This document shows, in pieces, positions 48,155 to 60,266 of a DNA stretch of 64,000 nt; position 1 is the first letter of the stretch, and each line of letters begins with the position of its first letter. The notes under the pieces were generated by a model. The model was not told the DNA's origin. It did not search any database and saw only the letters and a program-made list of their open reading frames with translations. The translations under genes and the position numbers were made by a program. Source of the DNA: Glebionis coronaria (taxonomy: Eukaryota > Streptophyta > Magnoliopsida > Asterales > Asteraceae); assembly GCA_025667525.1 (NCBI GenBank), contig CM046876.1:30405224-30469223 (forward strand), read 5' to 3'.

Positions 48155-48270
48155 CAAGTCAAGGTCAGGAGGACCAAGACTTATCATTCGTGTCAAGATC
48201 TTATAAAGGAACCGTTCCAAGAGGGAAGCCACTTGGAAACGGACAAGTTCATCCGGGCTTCTTATCCGTT
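48155..48270 (+). pseudogene. Chromodomain remnant at the end of chromovirus pol
   Basis: KVRRTKT, then after frame changes EATW and ETDKFIRASYP resemble the C-terminal chromodomain of Tekay-type elements, which directs integration to heterochromatin. It lies just upstream of the FGDE-like tail and polypurine tract. Frameshifted and non-functional. Confidence 0.55.
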
Positions 48271-48460
48271 TTCTCTTATCAATTAGATATGTCCTTTCAG
48301 CCACGTCACGTTCCATGTCCTTTTTAGACATGTCACATTCCGCCTTCTTTTTGCCAGGTCACATGCACATTAATTTATCTTACATACCCTCTCAGTTTGA
48401 TTCGGGTATGTTTCTCTTTCAGTTAGGTTATCTATAATTCGGGGACGAATTATTCTTTTT

Positions 48461-48473
48461 AGGGGGGAAGAGT
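48461..48473 (+). other. Polypurine tract of the chromovirus
   Basis: AGGGGGGAAGAGT directly before the 3' LTR start TGTAAAACCC. Confidence 0.88.
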
Positions 48474-48563
48474 TGTAAAACCCGCATGCTTTTACCATGA
48501 ATAGTACCCTTAAGATCGTACGTACTAGATTTAAACTTTCCTAATATAGCATGATTACGATTA
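48474..48563 (+). repeat. Chromovirus 3' LTR, left segment
   Basis: First 90 bp, ending in GATTA (48559-48563), where the third Copia inserted. Matches 29234-29323. Confidence 0.92.
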
Positions 48564-49028
48564 TGTTAGGACCATTGTAATAGTTAAATGTAATAGGTAG
48601 ACTAGGAGGTATGTAGTTCCTCCTGGTCCTAGTAGTAGTAGGAGCAAGTCCTGCTCCTGGTCCTAGTCGAAGTCAAACTTTATTATTTACTTAATATTCT
48701 GTTAGGATATGCATGAGATATGTTAGGAAAGGATATGCATATAAGTTTTACACGTTTTCTTTAATGCTGTATTAGGGTTTCCTTGGAGTATAAAAGGAAC
48801 CTTAGGCAGAAGGGTTAGATACACCTTCACCAAACGTAGTTCTAGTGATTATCAATATTAGAAATCCTTAGAAAGGATCAAGTCTTTATAGTTATTCTGT
48901 TCTCCTTGATTATATTTATATTCTACATTCATATTGTGTATAGAGTCTCTTTGTGATTTGACTTGTGATTACATAAGTCATTCACCGGTCCTGACAGGCT
49001 GTAAGATATACATCTAGTAGACCCAACA
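48564..49028 (+). repeat. 5' LTR of the third Copia (465 bp)
   Basis: TGTTAGGACC...GACCCAACA. TATA box TATAAAAGG at 48789-48797. Two CTCCTGGTCCTAGT words at 48620 and 48654. Confidence 0.96.
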
Positions 49029-49030
49029 AG

Positions 49031-49043
49031 TGGTATCAGAGCC
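49031..49043 (+). other. Primer binding site of the third Copia
   Basis: TGGTATCAGAGCC, initiator tRNA-Met type, two bases inside the 5' LTR. Confidence 0.93.
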
Positions 49044-49101
49044 TGGGAGGGTCTCTATACAAGAAGAATCAAGTTTTCTTATTACTAATATTTTTTTTAT
49101 C

Positions 49102-51852
49102 ATGTCTGCCTCAACTTCTACTCAAATAGGAGAAGACAGCACTCCTAAAATTGTGCAACCTCAGCAGATCCTTGATACGGTCTCAAACACGAATGGTAAA
49201 TTCCCTCTTCTGAAAAAGGGTGAATATGAAAACTGGGAAATGAAGATGGAATGGTGGATCACCAATACTGATCAAGATCTTGGGAAGATCATTCTGAATT
49301 GAAACAGCAGGAAGCTTACTGGAAGAGACAAGAATGGTAATATTACCCTTCTTGACCCTAAATCTCATGAAGAAATCATAGCTATTCAGAAGGAGGTCAA
49401 AGCAAAAACGATTTTGCTTCAATCTCTTCCTGAAGATCACATGGGTGACTTCTACCATTTGGATGATGCCAGAGAGATCTGGAATGGCATAAAAGCAAGG
49501 TTTGGTGGAAATGAGGAGTCAAAGAAAATGCGAAGATCCATGCTGAGAGATGAATTCACATAATTCAAAATCTCAGAAACTGAAGGTCTACATCAAGGGT
49601 ATGATAGGTTTCAGAAGATATTGAGCCAATTGAATCAACTTCGGTCAAAGCCTGATGATGGTGACATTAATGCAAGGTTTCTTAAAGCCTTACCCTACTC
49701 ATGGAATCAGGTGGTGATCTCTCTCAAAGCCAAAGGTGGGCTTGACTATCTCAACTTTGATGATCTGTTTCATAGGCTCAGAACTTTCGAACCTCATGTG
49801 AGAGGATTTTCAACTGACTCTTTTCCCACTCCTACTAATTATGCCTTTGTGAGTTCTATGGCATCTAGTCCCATGTCATATGCATGTAGCCCAAGCAATA
49901 CTGTCTCCTCTCAGCATACTGTTCAGCATACTTCTGCTCCTGATCCTACTGCCAAGTCTGGTAGTATGGTAGAAGCCGTTCTTCATTCTTTTGTGGCTGA
50001 TGTTAATGCTGAACAACAACTTTCTTTTGATGACTTCAAACAGGTTGATAAACTTGACCTGGATGAGATGGATCTTAAATGGCAGATGGCCATGCTTACT
50101 CTTAGGGTTCACAAGTTTGAGAAGAAAGCAGGAAGGAAATTTAATTACAACCCTCGGGAGCCAGCTCGATTCGACAGAAGCAAGGTTCGATGCTATAACT
50201 GCCAGCAACAAGGTCACTTTGCAAGGGAGTGCCCTACCAAGAATGATCAGGAGAAGAGCAGGTACTCCGCTTTCAAGGTTCAGGAGATAAAAGATGACAA
50301 GAAGGCATTGGTATCTGTTGACTCTATGGTCAACTGGAATAATCATCAGGCTTCTACTCTGGAATCAGCTAAGTCCTCGACTGACGTGTTTGCAATGATT
50401 GCTGGGAATCTCTCTGATGCAGAAGAAGCAAACGAGTTTGCCCTTATGGGCATCTCTCCTCAGGTACAACATTGTCCTCTTGGTTGTCATGATAAATACT
50501 CAGAATTGTTGTCCCAATTTAATGAAGTAAATGATCAAAATGATAAGTATTTTTTAGAGGTTCAAGCCTATAAGGCTTCATTAAACACATTGGAACAAAA
50601 AAAGAGGTGGTTACAAGATACTCAACGTGCGTATGAGGATAAAATCAGGATACTAAGAATGAGATTGTTTCACACTGCCTACTGGTTACAAGATACTCAA
50701 CGTGCGTATGAGGATAAAATCAGGATACTAAGCATCGATTTAGAAAACACGACAAATATGCTGAAATATACAGAAACAGTAAGAGATGCTAGTATCAAAG
50801 AAAAAGAGGATATACAAGGCAAATTAGATGCTACAATGCTAAGATTTGAAAAATGGCAAAAGGCACCCAAAAATCTTTCAAAATTAATTGATAGTAGCAT
50901 GTCTGGTAGAACTAAAAGAGGCTTAGGATTTGAAAAATATATTGATTCAGAAGATGTATTTGACTTATCTTTTTCAAGTGTCTTTGATGCCGACAAAGAG
51001 GATGAGGGAAAACCTAGTTACAATAGGTTTAAACCAGCAGCAGAAATGCATGTTGTCCCTCCTCCTCTTACTGGAACTTTTATGCCCACTTCATGGCATA
51101 ATGACTTGGATGGATCATAGATGCTTGAGTCCCCAACAAGTTCTACTAATACTAATGACTTTGTCTCATGTACTTTCAGTGACAAAGCCGGTGACTCTGC
51201 ATCTAGTGGTTCAAGTGAAGAGTCAAGGCCTATAAGTTTCAAGTTGAATGAACATGCTGCTACTGGTGTTAGGAAGAGTGAAGAAAGAGTTGTTGTTATG
51301 CCAAGTGTGTCCGGATACTAAGAATGAGATTGTTTCACACTGCCTACTTTATTACACACATTGAGTCCTTTTAAAAGGTCTTTCAAAACATGTTTTGTTT
51401 GTGGCAGTGCCTTTCATTTAATTAAAGATTGTGATTATTATGACACACATGTTTCTGTTAATCATGCTTTTCCTACTCCTGGTCCACCAGGAGCTGCCCC
51501 ATATGTTTCTAGAAGACTTAATCCTAGTGCTCCATCGTTTTCTTCTTCTAGAATGTCCTCTCCTTTAGCTTCTGATCATTGGAGAAATATTGGATTCCAA
51601 ACCACCAGTAATTATTTTCAAAATTTTAATCCAATCTATCCACATAATTTGGACCATACGTATTTTGGTTTGGGAAATTTGGGAACTGCTGTTAAGCCCT
51701 CAGCAGGTTGTTCTTGGTCAAATAATAATACCCATATGATGCATAGGCAACCAAGGAACAACAGTGGATCTCATCAATCTTCTTGGCACTCTTCTAAATA
51801 TCCACAAGGCAGGCTCAAACCTGAAAAGGTTTGGGTCCCCTTAAGACACTAA
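49102..51852 (+). pseudogene. gag of the third Copia, in-frame stops
   Basis: Start ATG 49102 (MSASTSTQIGEDS). One frame throughout, interrupted by stops at 49300 (TGA), 49561 (TAA), 51118 (TAG) and 51319 (TAA). Capsid-like part (ENWEMKMEWW, DAREIWNGIKARFGG, RFLKALPYSWNQ), zinc knuckle 1 CYNCQQQGHFAREC (~50192-50233), coiled coil, and a second knuckle CFVCGSAFHLIKDC (~51391-51432). So the two-knuckle long Gag is shared with the SIRE-type copies. An internal duplication lies at 50608-50732. Ends KVWVPLRH. Confidence 0.9.
50608..50732 (+). repeat. 50-bp direct duplication with an inserted 25-nt piece
   Basis: 50608-50657 and 50683-50732 are identical 50-bp copies. The 25 nt between them (50658-50682) are identical to 51323-51347, and a 36-nt string (50648-50683) recurs exactly at 51313-51348. 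Confidence 0.93.
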
Positions 51853-51883
51853 CTTTTGCATTGTTATTATCTTGTTGTTGTAG

Positions 51884-54800
51884 GTTACTCCATACCAGGA
51901 TCCTAGCTTAGGCATTGTTGATAATGGTTGCTCCAGGAGTATGACTGGAAATAAAAGTCTTCTCTCTAACTTTGTACCATTTCATGGAGGCAAGGTCTAT
52001 TTTGGTGGGGGTGAAGGCAGAATCACTGGCAAAGGAACGATAAAGACTCCTAATCTAATTTTTGAGTAGGTCTACTATGTGGAAGCACTTCAACACTTCA
52101 ACTTGATATCGGTCTCTCAGATTTGTGACAAGAAGCAGTTTGTTCTCTTCACCGATACGGATGCACTTGTGCTTTCCAAAGACTTTCAACTTCCGGATGA
52201 CTCACAAGTTCTACTCAGAATCCTAAGAAGACACAATCTCTATAGCATCAAGTTGAATGAAGTCAACCCTACTGGTCAACTAGCGTGTCTAGTTGCTAAG
52301 GCCTCAGAAGATGAAGCGACTAAATGGCATAGAAGGATGGGGCATGTGAACTTCAAGACCATTCACAAACTTGCAAATCTGAATCTGGTCTCTGGTTTAC
52401 CTCCTAAGACGTTTAGAAATGATATCAATTGTATTGCTTGCAGCAAAGGCAAACAGCACAAAGCATCCTTCAAGGCCATTACTGCTCTTAGTCTTATTAC
52501 TGAACCATTGCAGCTACTACACATGGACTTATTTGGTCCTACTTCCATTAAAAGCATTGACCACAAGCAATTCTGTCTAGTGGTAACTGATAGATATAGC
52601 CGGTTTACGTGGGTGTTCTTCTTGGCTGCCAAAGGTGAGACCTACTCAATTCTTAGAGATTTTCTTACCCTGATAGAGAACCAGTTGTCTAAGAAAGTTA
52701 AAGGTATTCGTTGCGACAATGGAACCGAGTTTAAAAATAAAGACCTCATCGCACTTTGCAATGCTAAGGGCATCAAAAGAGATTATAGTGCTGCAAGGAC
52801 TCCTCAACAAAATGGTGTGGCAGAAAGAAAGAACATGACACTAATAGAAGCAGCAAGAACTATGCTTGCCGATTCCAAGCTTCCAACCATGTTCTGGACA
52901 TAAGCTGTTAATACTGCAAGTTATGTTTTGAATAGGGTTTCTATTACCAATCCTCACAAGAAGACTCCTTATGAGCTGCTCACGGGCAAAGTTCCAAATA
53001 TTGCTCATTTGAAGCCTTTTGGGTGTCCGGTCACCATTCTGAATACTAGTGACTATTTGGGGAAGTTTGATGGCAAGGCAGATGAAGGATACATTGTGGG
53101 ATATTCAGCTCATTCTCGGGCTTATCGTGTCTACAATCTCCAAGCCAAGCGGATCATTGAAACTATTAATCTCAGGTATTTTGAGGAGAAGTCAAACATC
53201 CAAGGCAAGGGTCCAGAATGGTATTTTGATCATGATTATCTTAGTGATTCGTTAGGATATTTTCGTTTCAAAACTAACCATGATGTAGGGCAACAAGTGT
53301 TTGCAACTTCTGGTACTGGTGTTCCTTCTAGTCTTTCTGATTCAGATGATGAGGATGACATTTTTGTGGTTCCATCCTATTCCACCACAGTTTCTCCTAC
53401 TCCTCCTAGTGATGCAATTCCATTGGATGTACCGGATTCCCAAGTAGCTCTTAACACTCTTCTCAAACAACAACAAGAAGCTACTAAAGCAGATGCTCAA
53501 GGTGGTTTTGAGTTTCCCTTGGTTGAGCCTACTGACCTAGCTGCTCCTGGTACTCCAGCTTCTGCTCCTAGTGCTAGCTTATCACCTACTGGTACTCCGG
53601 CTAGTGAGTCTGCTTCCAATACTCGATTCTCCAGTCCTTCTGATTTGGGGAACCATCAAAAGAAGTCTTCTACCAAGCTGGGTGATATTCATAAACAACT
53701 AGTAGATGGGATTTTCCACAATGCTTCATATGATGCTGAATTTGTTGGTGATCTCAATAACTTGACACCAGAAGTGGAGGTTTCTTCCAATCCAGTCTTG
53801 CAATCTCACAAAGATCATCCTACCACTCAAATAATTGGAGATCCTGGTTCTACTGTCAAGACACGCAGCATGCAGCAGAAGGCCTCGTCTGATCATCATG
53901 CTCTTGTGAGCTATATTGAAGATCAACAACGTAATAATCATACGGACTTTCAACACTGTTTGTTTGCTTGTTTTCTTTCACAGGTGGAACCTAGGTCAGT
54001 TTCTCATGCTCTTGAGGATCAAAGTTGGGTGGAGGCTATGCAGGAGGAAATGCAGCAATTCTTGTTTCAGAATGTTTGGGTTCTGGTTGACTTTACCAGA
54101 TGGAAAGACAGCTATCAATACCAAATGGATTCTCAAGAACAAGAAGGATGCACGGGGAATTGTCGTAAGGAATAAAGCTAGGCTTGTCGCACAAGGCCAC
54201 ACTCAAATTGAGGGCATTGACTACACTGAAGTTTTTGCTCCGGTTGCAAGGATAGAGGCCATTCTTCTGTTTTTGGCTTTTGCTTCATATGTGGGCTTTA
54301 CGGTGTTTCAGATGGATGTCAAGAGTGCATTTCTCTATGGCAAAATTGACGAGGAGGTGTATGTCACTCAACCTAAGGGCTTTGTAGATCCACTTCATCC
54401 CAAGAAAGTTTACAAGGTGGTCAAGGCTCTTTATGGATTGCATCAGGCTCCTAGAGCTTGGTATGAGCGTCTTTCCACTTTCTTGTTAAAGAATGGCTAT
54501 AGAAGGGGTACTATTGACAAAACACTATTTCTTCGGAGGAATACCAAGGACATTATCCTTGTTCAGGTTTATGTGGACGACATTATCTTTGGTTCTACTA
54601 GGAAGGAATGGTGTGATGAGTTTGAACACTTGATGAAGGGCAAATTTCAGATGAGTGCAATGGGAGAACTTTCTTTCTTCCTTGGTCTTCAAGTCAAGCA
54701 ACAATCGGATGGGATTTTCATCAGTCAAGACAAATACGTTCATGAGATTCTTCAGAAGTTTGACATGGATCCTCTTAGACCTGCAACAACTCCTTATGAA

Positions 54801-55511
54801 GTTGCTAAAATCAAACTAAAGAATGAGCCAGACCCCCCGGTCAATGTTCACATGTACAGGTCTATGATAGGATCCCTCATATATTTAACTGCATCACGTC
54901 CGGACATCATGTTTGCAGTAAGTGCTTGTTCTAGACACCAGGTGACTCCAACGGTTTCGAACTTAAATGCAGTGAAGAAGATTTTCAAGTATATCAAGGC
55001 TCAACCTAAATTGGGTCTATGGTATCCTAGAGAATCACCTTTTGTTCTAGAAGCCTATAGTGATAGTGACTATGCTGGTGCTAATAATGACAGAAAGTCT
55101 ACTACTGGTGGCTGTCAATTCTTGGGTCGTCGACTTATTTCATGGCAATGCAAGAAACAGACAATAGTAGCTACTTCTTCAACAGAAGCTGAATACGTTG
55201 CTGCTGCTAGTTGTTGTGGACAAGTTTTGTGGATCCAAAATCAGATGTTGGATTATGGTTTCAATTTTATGAACACCAAAATTTTTATTGACAATCAAAG
55301 CACTATTTGCATTGTGAAGAATCCTGTTTTTCATCAGCGAACGAAGCATATTGAGATTCGGCATCATTTTATACGAGATGCCAATGAGAAGAAGCTGATT
55401 CAGGTTCTTAAAGTTCATACGGATGATAATGTTGCTGATTTGCTGACTAAAGCGTTTGATGGTCCTCGGTTTAACCACTTGGTGGTTCATATTGGGATGG
55501 TCAATCCTTGA
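51884..55511 (+). pseudogene. pol of the third Copia, two stops and one frameshift
   Basis: Protease motif is DNGCSRSMTG, i.e. D-N-G in place of D-S-G. GAG-pre-integrase KWHRRMGHVN...CIACSKGK; integrase HMDLFGP, RCDNGTEF and ERKNMT; linker rich in S, T, P; RT with [10 protein letters not shown]; RNase H SDSDYAG; C-terminus HIGMVNP at 55511. Stops at 52067 (TAG) and 52901 (TAA); frameshift near 54090-54110. The pol frame has a TAG at 51881-51883 right before its first codon and no ATG ahead of protease, so it is not a simple overlap with gag. Confidence 0.92.
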
Positions 55512-56135
55512 GGTCTGGGATTGAGGGGAGGCAAAGCCTAAGGGGAGGCTTTGTGTACATATTCTTAGGACAGACTGACGTATTGATAGATTTTAACAAC
55601 ATTTTTTATTGGTTTTGGTGGTGTGTGTTACTTCTGGTGGAGGTTTTTGCTCACTTCTAGTGGATATGGTCTTACATGACTGGCTTCTGGTCCTCATTGG
55701 TCAGCTTCTAGTCATAATTGGTGGCTTCTGGTGGTTCAAAATCCTTCCATGTCTAGTGGTGATTGGCTCCTGGTATTGGTCTGGCACACTGTTCATTCCG
55801 TTTGTCCTTTGTTAATCACGTTTTGCTCCTGGTCTGACCATTGTGTGTTTTGACTTTTGGTCAACGCTCCTAATCCTGGTATTTACATTTTTAATTAAGT
55901 ATGGTAAATTGGGAGTTGGTAAGTATGTTAAAAAGGGCAAGTGGTTACTATGCAATTATGGTTAAATTTGAAAGGGCAACCCCCCATTAATAGGGGTCAA
56001 TGAACAGTTACCATTTTCTTTAGTTATGGTCAAAATACACCCTTGACTCACTCATTACAATCAACACACACACAAAACCGCTCCTACTCTCTCCACCCTA
56101 ATCACAATCCTTCTTCCATCAATTAATCAAGATCC
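55512..56135 (+). repeat. Spacer between pol and ORF3 with CTTCTRGT-motif array
   Basis: Non-coding. Between 55631 and 55774 the words CTTCTGGT, CTTCTAGT and CTCCTGGT recur at 55631, 55654, 55684, 55705, 55725, 55750 (degenerate) and 55767, spacing mostly 20-25 nt, several followed by ATTGGT. Purine tracts TTGAGGGGAGGC and AAGGGGAGGC at 55522-55546 resemble the element's PPT. Confidence 0.75.
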
Positions 56136-59100
56136 ATGGCTGCTCTTGCTTACCAACCTACTCACAACCGAGTTGCTTATCTGGGTGATGGTCCACATCG
56201 TGAACATTTTGCTGACATCCTGGATTTCATTGAAGCTTCCAACCTAAGGTTTGCATTTACTGTATATCCCACCATATATGATAGTGTTATTCGTCAATTT
56301 TGGGCGTCTGCTCGACTCGTGGATGTGGTTGGTCGTCCACGTGCACTCCATGCTACCATAGATGGACGTGCATATGTGGTGACTGAGGCTTCTATTCGCT
56401 CTTCTCTTCATCTTCAGGATGAGGGTGGTGTTGAATCCATCCCCAATTCGGAGGTATTGGAGGGGATGGCTACTTTAGGATACGAACATGGGGGGAAGTT
56501 TAACTTTCAGAAAAATAGGTTTTCCCCCCAATGGAAGCTTCTGGTCCACTTTCTAATCCATTGTATGAGTCCCAAGTCTGGGAGTTGGGATGCTTTCCCT
56601 ACTCCCTTGGCTACTGGTCTTATTTGCTTAGCCCAGGGTAGAGTTTTTAACTTTTCTCATTATCTATTTGAGGGGATGGTTAGTAATCTGTCTGATGCTG
56701 GTTCGCGAAAGAAGTTTCTTATGTACCCTATGTTTCTTCAACAAATACTAGTTTGCATTCCTCGTGATAGGACTGAGCATGTGCCGTCTAAGCTTACAGC
56801 AAAAGTGTATTACAATATGGTCAATGGGTTTACTGGGGAATGGAGGCCCCTGACTGAGGCCATGTTGGGATTGGCTCAGGGTCCTATGGGTGAGAAGGAG
56901 GAGGCTCCTGAGTTTGTTGTGATTGATGATGACCCCATGGAGGAGGAGGCTCCTACTGGTGGTCCTTCTCATGTGGTTGAGGAGGAACTGGTTGAGGAGG
57001 TGGTGGTTGAAAAACCATCCCCTTCCAAGGCTGGTCCTTCTTCAGTCCCACAAAAGTCTCCATTTGTGGAGACTCCACCTCCTAGTCCTGCTCCACACTC
57101 GACTGATAAACCGTTTGGTGCTAGTACTCCACAAGTTGATCCATATGTTGCTTCGGGCTCCAATGACGCTTTCCCTGATCCAAGTTCTCTTGGTGGGCAG
57201 GCGGAGGAGCCTACTACACTTATGTCTTTGCTTGATCTTATGCGCAGGTACCATGAGCGGATGATTTCATTGGAAGCTGATTTGAACCAAACACAGGAAA
57301 CTTACGAGGGAGTTTGTTCTTCCTTTGGCTGATCGCATCAAAGCTTTGGAAACTCAGCAACGGTGCCGCAAGAAGCATGTGATCCATTCGGATTCTGATG
57401 AGGAGGGTACGGAGCATGTTGAGGATGGTTTGACATTATTGGCAAAGGCTGCCTTGCTGATAAAGTTTATGATGATTTGCCGGTTCCTCCGACATCCTCC
57501 AGTGTTCCTTCTCCTGGTGCTATTCCCACTCCTATGGATGGTGATTCTAATCCTGCTGCTGGTTCCAATGTTGGTCCCTCTCATGATTCGAAGGGAAAGG
57601 CCCCAATGACTGATGCTACATCTCCATCTCGCAAGCGTACCCGTCTCCAGCTTGAAGAGGAAAGGCTAGGTGAGGAGGCTGCTCATCGGATTCAAGCCGA
57701 GATTGATGAAGCTGATAGGGCTGCTGAAGAAGAGCTTCGAAAGCGGAGGCGTGAACAAATTCAGCACGATGCCATGCATTGGAGTGATAGTGAATGGATG
57801 CAAGTTTTGACTGTTCTCACCCGGGATTATGCTCAGTTTACAGATCTTTTGGGTGACGATGTTGATGAGCACAATTGTATTCTGAGAGCTATGGTATTGA
57901 TGCGTAAGCACCAGTTGGCCCTTGCTGCACAACTTAGGGAAAAGAGAAAGAACAGACCTTTATCTCGGACTGAGGAGCGCAAGCAGATGCAACGTTATGT
58001 GAAATATTAGTCTGCTGCTCATTTTAATGCTCCTTGGAAGTGGGACCGGGTTTGGGCTTTGACTTTTGATGAGCTCAAGGCACTTTATGAAAATATGGTT
58101 AAGCGTCAGAGTCAACCAATTCCGAAAAGATTTATTTACCATCCTCGTGGTGTGACCTCTTCTTCGCCTGCTGCTTCTACTGGTCCTTCATCTGCTCCCA
58201 CTCCTGGTTCTGCTGCTAGTCCATCTGGTTTTGTTGCTACTACTGTTGGTACTTCTACTTCTCCTTTGGTTGCTCCTTTGGGTTCTACTGCTGGTCATGC
58301 TACCACCACCTTTGATGTTACCACCACCACTCATGCTTCTACCACCACACCTGTTACCACCACCACCACACATGTTCCAACCACCACCTTTACTACCACC
58401 ACCACTACTGCTGTTACACCTGATCTGCCATCTCCATCACCACCGGTTACTGGAACTCAACCAATTCCTACTTCTGCTGCAGCTTCTATTAATCCATTGG
58501 GTGGGCAAACTCATGAGTCTACTTCTCCTACTCCCTCTGCTGCTACTGAGGGTACGGTAAAGGTTGAATCCACACCTTGTGATCCCACACCTAGACGTTC
58601 GCTTCGTCAGAAACAAGCTCGACGTGTTCTCCGTGGTAAGACAGTCCCTTATGAGAAGCGTGATCCTGAGAATTTGATTGATGCAGCTTCGGACAGTGAT
58701 TCGGATTTGCCGTTGAGCAATGGGAACATTACTGGTTACATGGTTGAGCGTTCCACAACTCTTCCTGGTGTGGCCTCCCATAGAATTACTTTGAGTGATG
58801 GGTCTGTGCGTTTGGCTTCGGGTTTGCAGGGTGTGTTATCGTGGGCTGACCATATGGATCTTATGGCGTTGTATGGACTTGTGGATGCTAGCATGCCTTT
58901 TGACCCCATGGTTGTGTCTTCATGGCCTGGTCTGCGTATCTGGGCTGATCTTAAGCTGATGTTGGATGCTCCTCCTAATGCTCCTGTTTCGGGCATATGG
59001 AAGGATTAAATGCAATGGGTGATTCAGCGCTGGAAGCTATATGCAGGATGTGGTGTTCATATGTTGGAATTAGAATCTGGTCATATGGTTTTTATGCTGA

Positions 59101-59267
59101 CTGATGTGGATTATCCTTTGACAATTTCTTCGATGGAGGCAATGTTGGCTACTCATTTGCAAATTTCCAATGCTCCATCAGGAAATGAGTCATCTATGGC
59201 CACGGCATTGGTGGAAGGTATTCAGGCGCGGTTGATAGCCGATAAGAAGGCTGCTTCTGGTATGTGA
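56136..59267 (+). pseudogene. ORF3 of the third Copia, broken
   Basis: Start MAALAYQPTHNR. N-terminal globular domain of ~250 residues (IRQFWASARL, YVVTEASIRSSLHL, FSPQWKLLVHFLIHCMSPK, FEGMVSN, KKFLMYPMFLQ) aligns motif by motif with ORF3 of the SIRE-type copies. Then an acidic proline-rich linker, a basic coiled-coil segment (EEERLGEEAAHRIQAEI), a threonine-rich stretch (58300-58420), and a C-terminal domain. Frameshift near 57310 and another before 57477; stops at 58008 (TAG) and 59007 (TAA). No transmembrane segment seen. Function unknown. Confidence 0.85.
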
Positions 59268-60266
59268 TGTGATTGGGTAGTAAGTGTTTATGTTTTGTAT
59301 TTTTGTTCATTTGTTCATATTCTCATTCTTTTCACCAATATGTAAAGTGATTGGTAAATCTCATTCTTTATAGTTAAAAAAAATAATAATATACAACTTC
59401 ATAAAAAAAAAAAAAAAAACATACTTTTTATATAATATCTGCTTATACTTTTAACACATCTTGGATTTTATACTTGTGAATAATATCCCTTGGCTGTTTA
59501 ACATTGTGGGTTCTGGTTCTTGATTTGTGCTTGTACTGGTATTTGGCTTCACTTGGTGTTGGACGTGGTCCACACAACAAATGGTTCTCAACTTACCATG
59601 TCTAATCGACAAGAAAAAGTTGATTCACCTTGAGGGTACGGCTCCTGGTGCGATTCTCAAATCCGTTGATGGTTGCCAGGTTACCCAAAACTGGATGGTT
59701 TTCACTTGCCATAGTCTTGGACTGAAAAGTGGCTAATCCAAGGGGGTACGGCTCTTGGTAAAGATCTTATCAAATCCTTTGATAGCTGTAATCGCTTGCT
59801 TAAATCTATAGGGTGTTCAACTCACCGATGCTTCATTGCTAAGAGTTGGCGAGTCCAGAGGGGTACGGCTTCTGGTAAAGACGTATCAAATCCGTTGACG
59901 GCTGTGATGGTTTGCCTAAAATCATCAGGGTACTCCCACTCACCATTGATTCACGTTCTAAGAGTTAGGCTGGGTTCTAGTCTCCCAGGGTGATGCTTAT
60001 TCCACCAGAAAGACTGGCTAGCCCAAGAGCGAGCAGCTACTTGGTAAAGGCTCATCAAATCTGCTCATGTTGCTGAAAAGATTCAACACGATGCTGATTT
60101 GTTACATGCTTTGGAGAAGCTTATAGTGTTTCATGTTGCGGCGGTTACTCTGATTCTTATCTTTCTGATGCTGATATTTGTTTTGCTGATACAATCCTCG
60201 GGCTTTATTTGCACGTTTTCCAGGAAACTTGAACTCGACAGGTCAAATTTAAGTTTAGGGGAGGAT
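59268..60266 (+). other. 3' untranslated region of the third Copia
   Basis: Non-coding. Has an A run at 59404-59420 and degenerate tandem units starting GGGTACGGCT at about 59634, 59744 and 59861 with a diverged fourth near 60029; units are about 110-117 bp (the last step longer). Ends with the polypurine tract AGTTTAGGGGAGGAT (60252-60266). Confidence 0.75.

Larger units (their letters stand above)
44301..48473 (+). pseudogene. Decayed internal region of the chromovirus
   Basis: PBS at 44305, PPT at 48461. No frame is open for more than ~100 codons. Recognisable remnants: an RT piece at 46663-46770 (KDGTMRLCVDYR, stop, then RYSPPRIDDM) and 46900-46995 (LINAPTALWT and VFIED in place of FIDD), and a chromodomain-like piece near 48155-48270. 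gag, protease and integrase cannot be read with confidence. Shorter than a full Tekay internal region as I know it. Confidence 0.8.

Noticed and set aside
57477..58560. A host transcription factor or extensin-like gene (Thr/Pro-rich stretch)
   Set aside because: It is in frame with the remainder of ORF3 of the third Copia and lies between its pol and 3' LTR; the low-complexity stretch is a linker.
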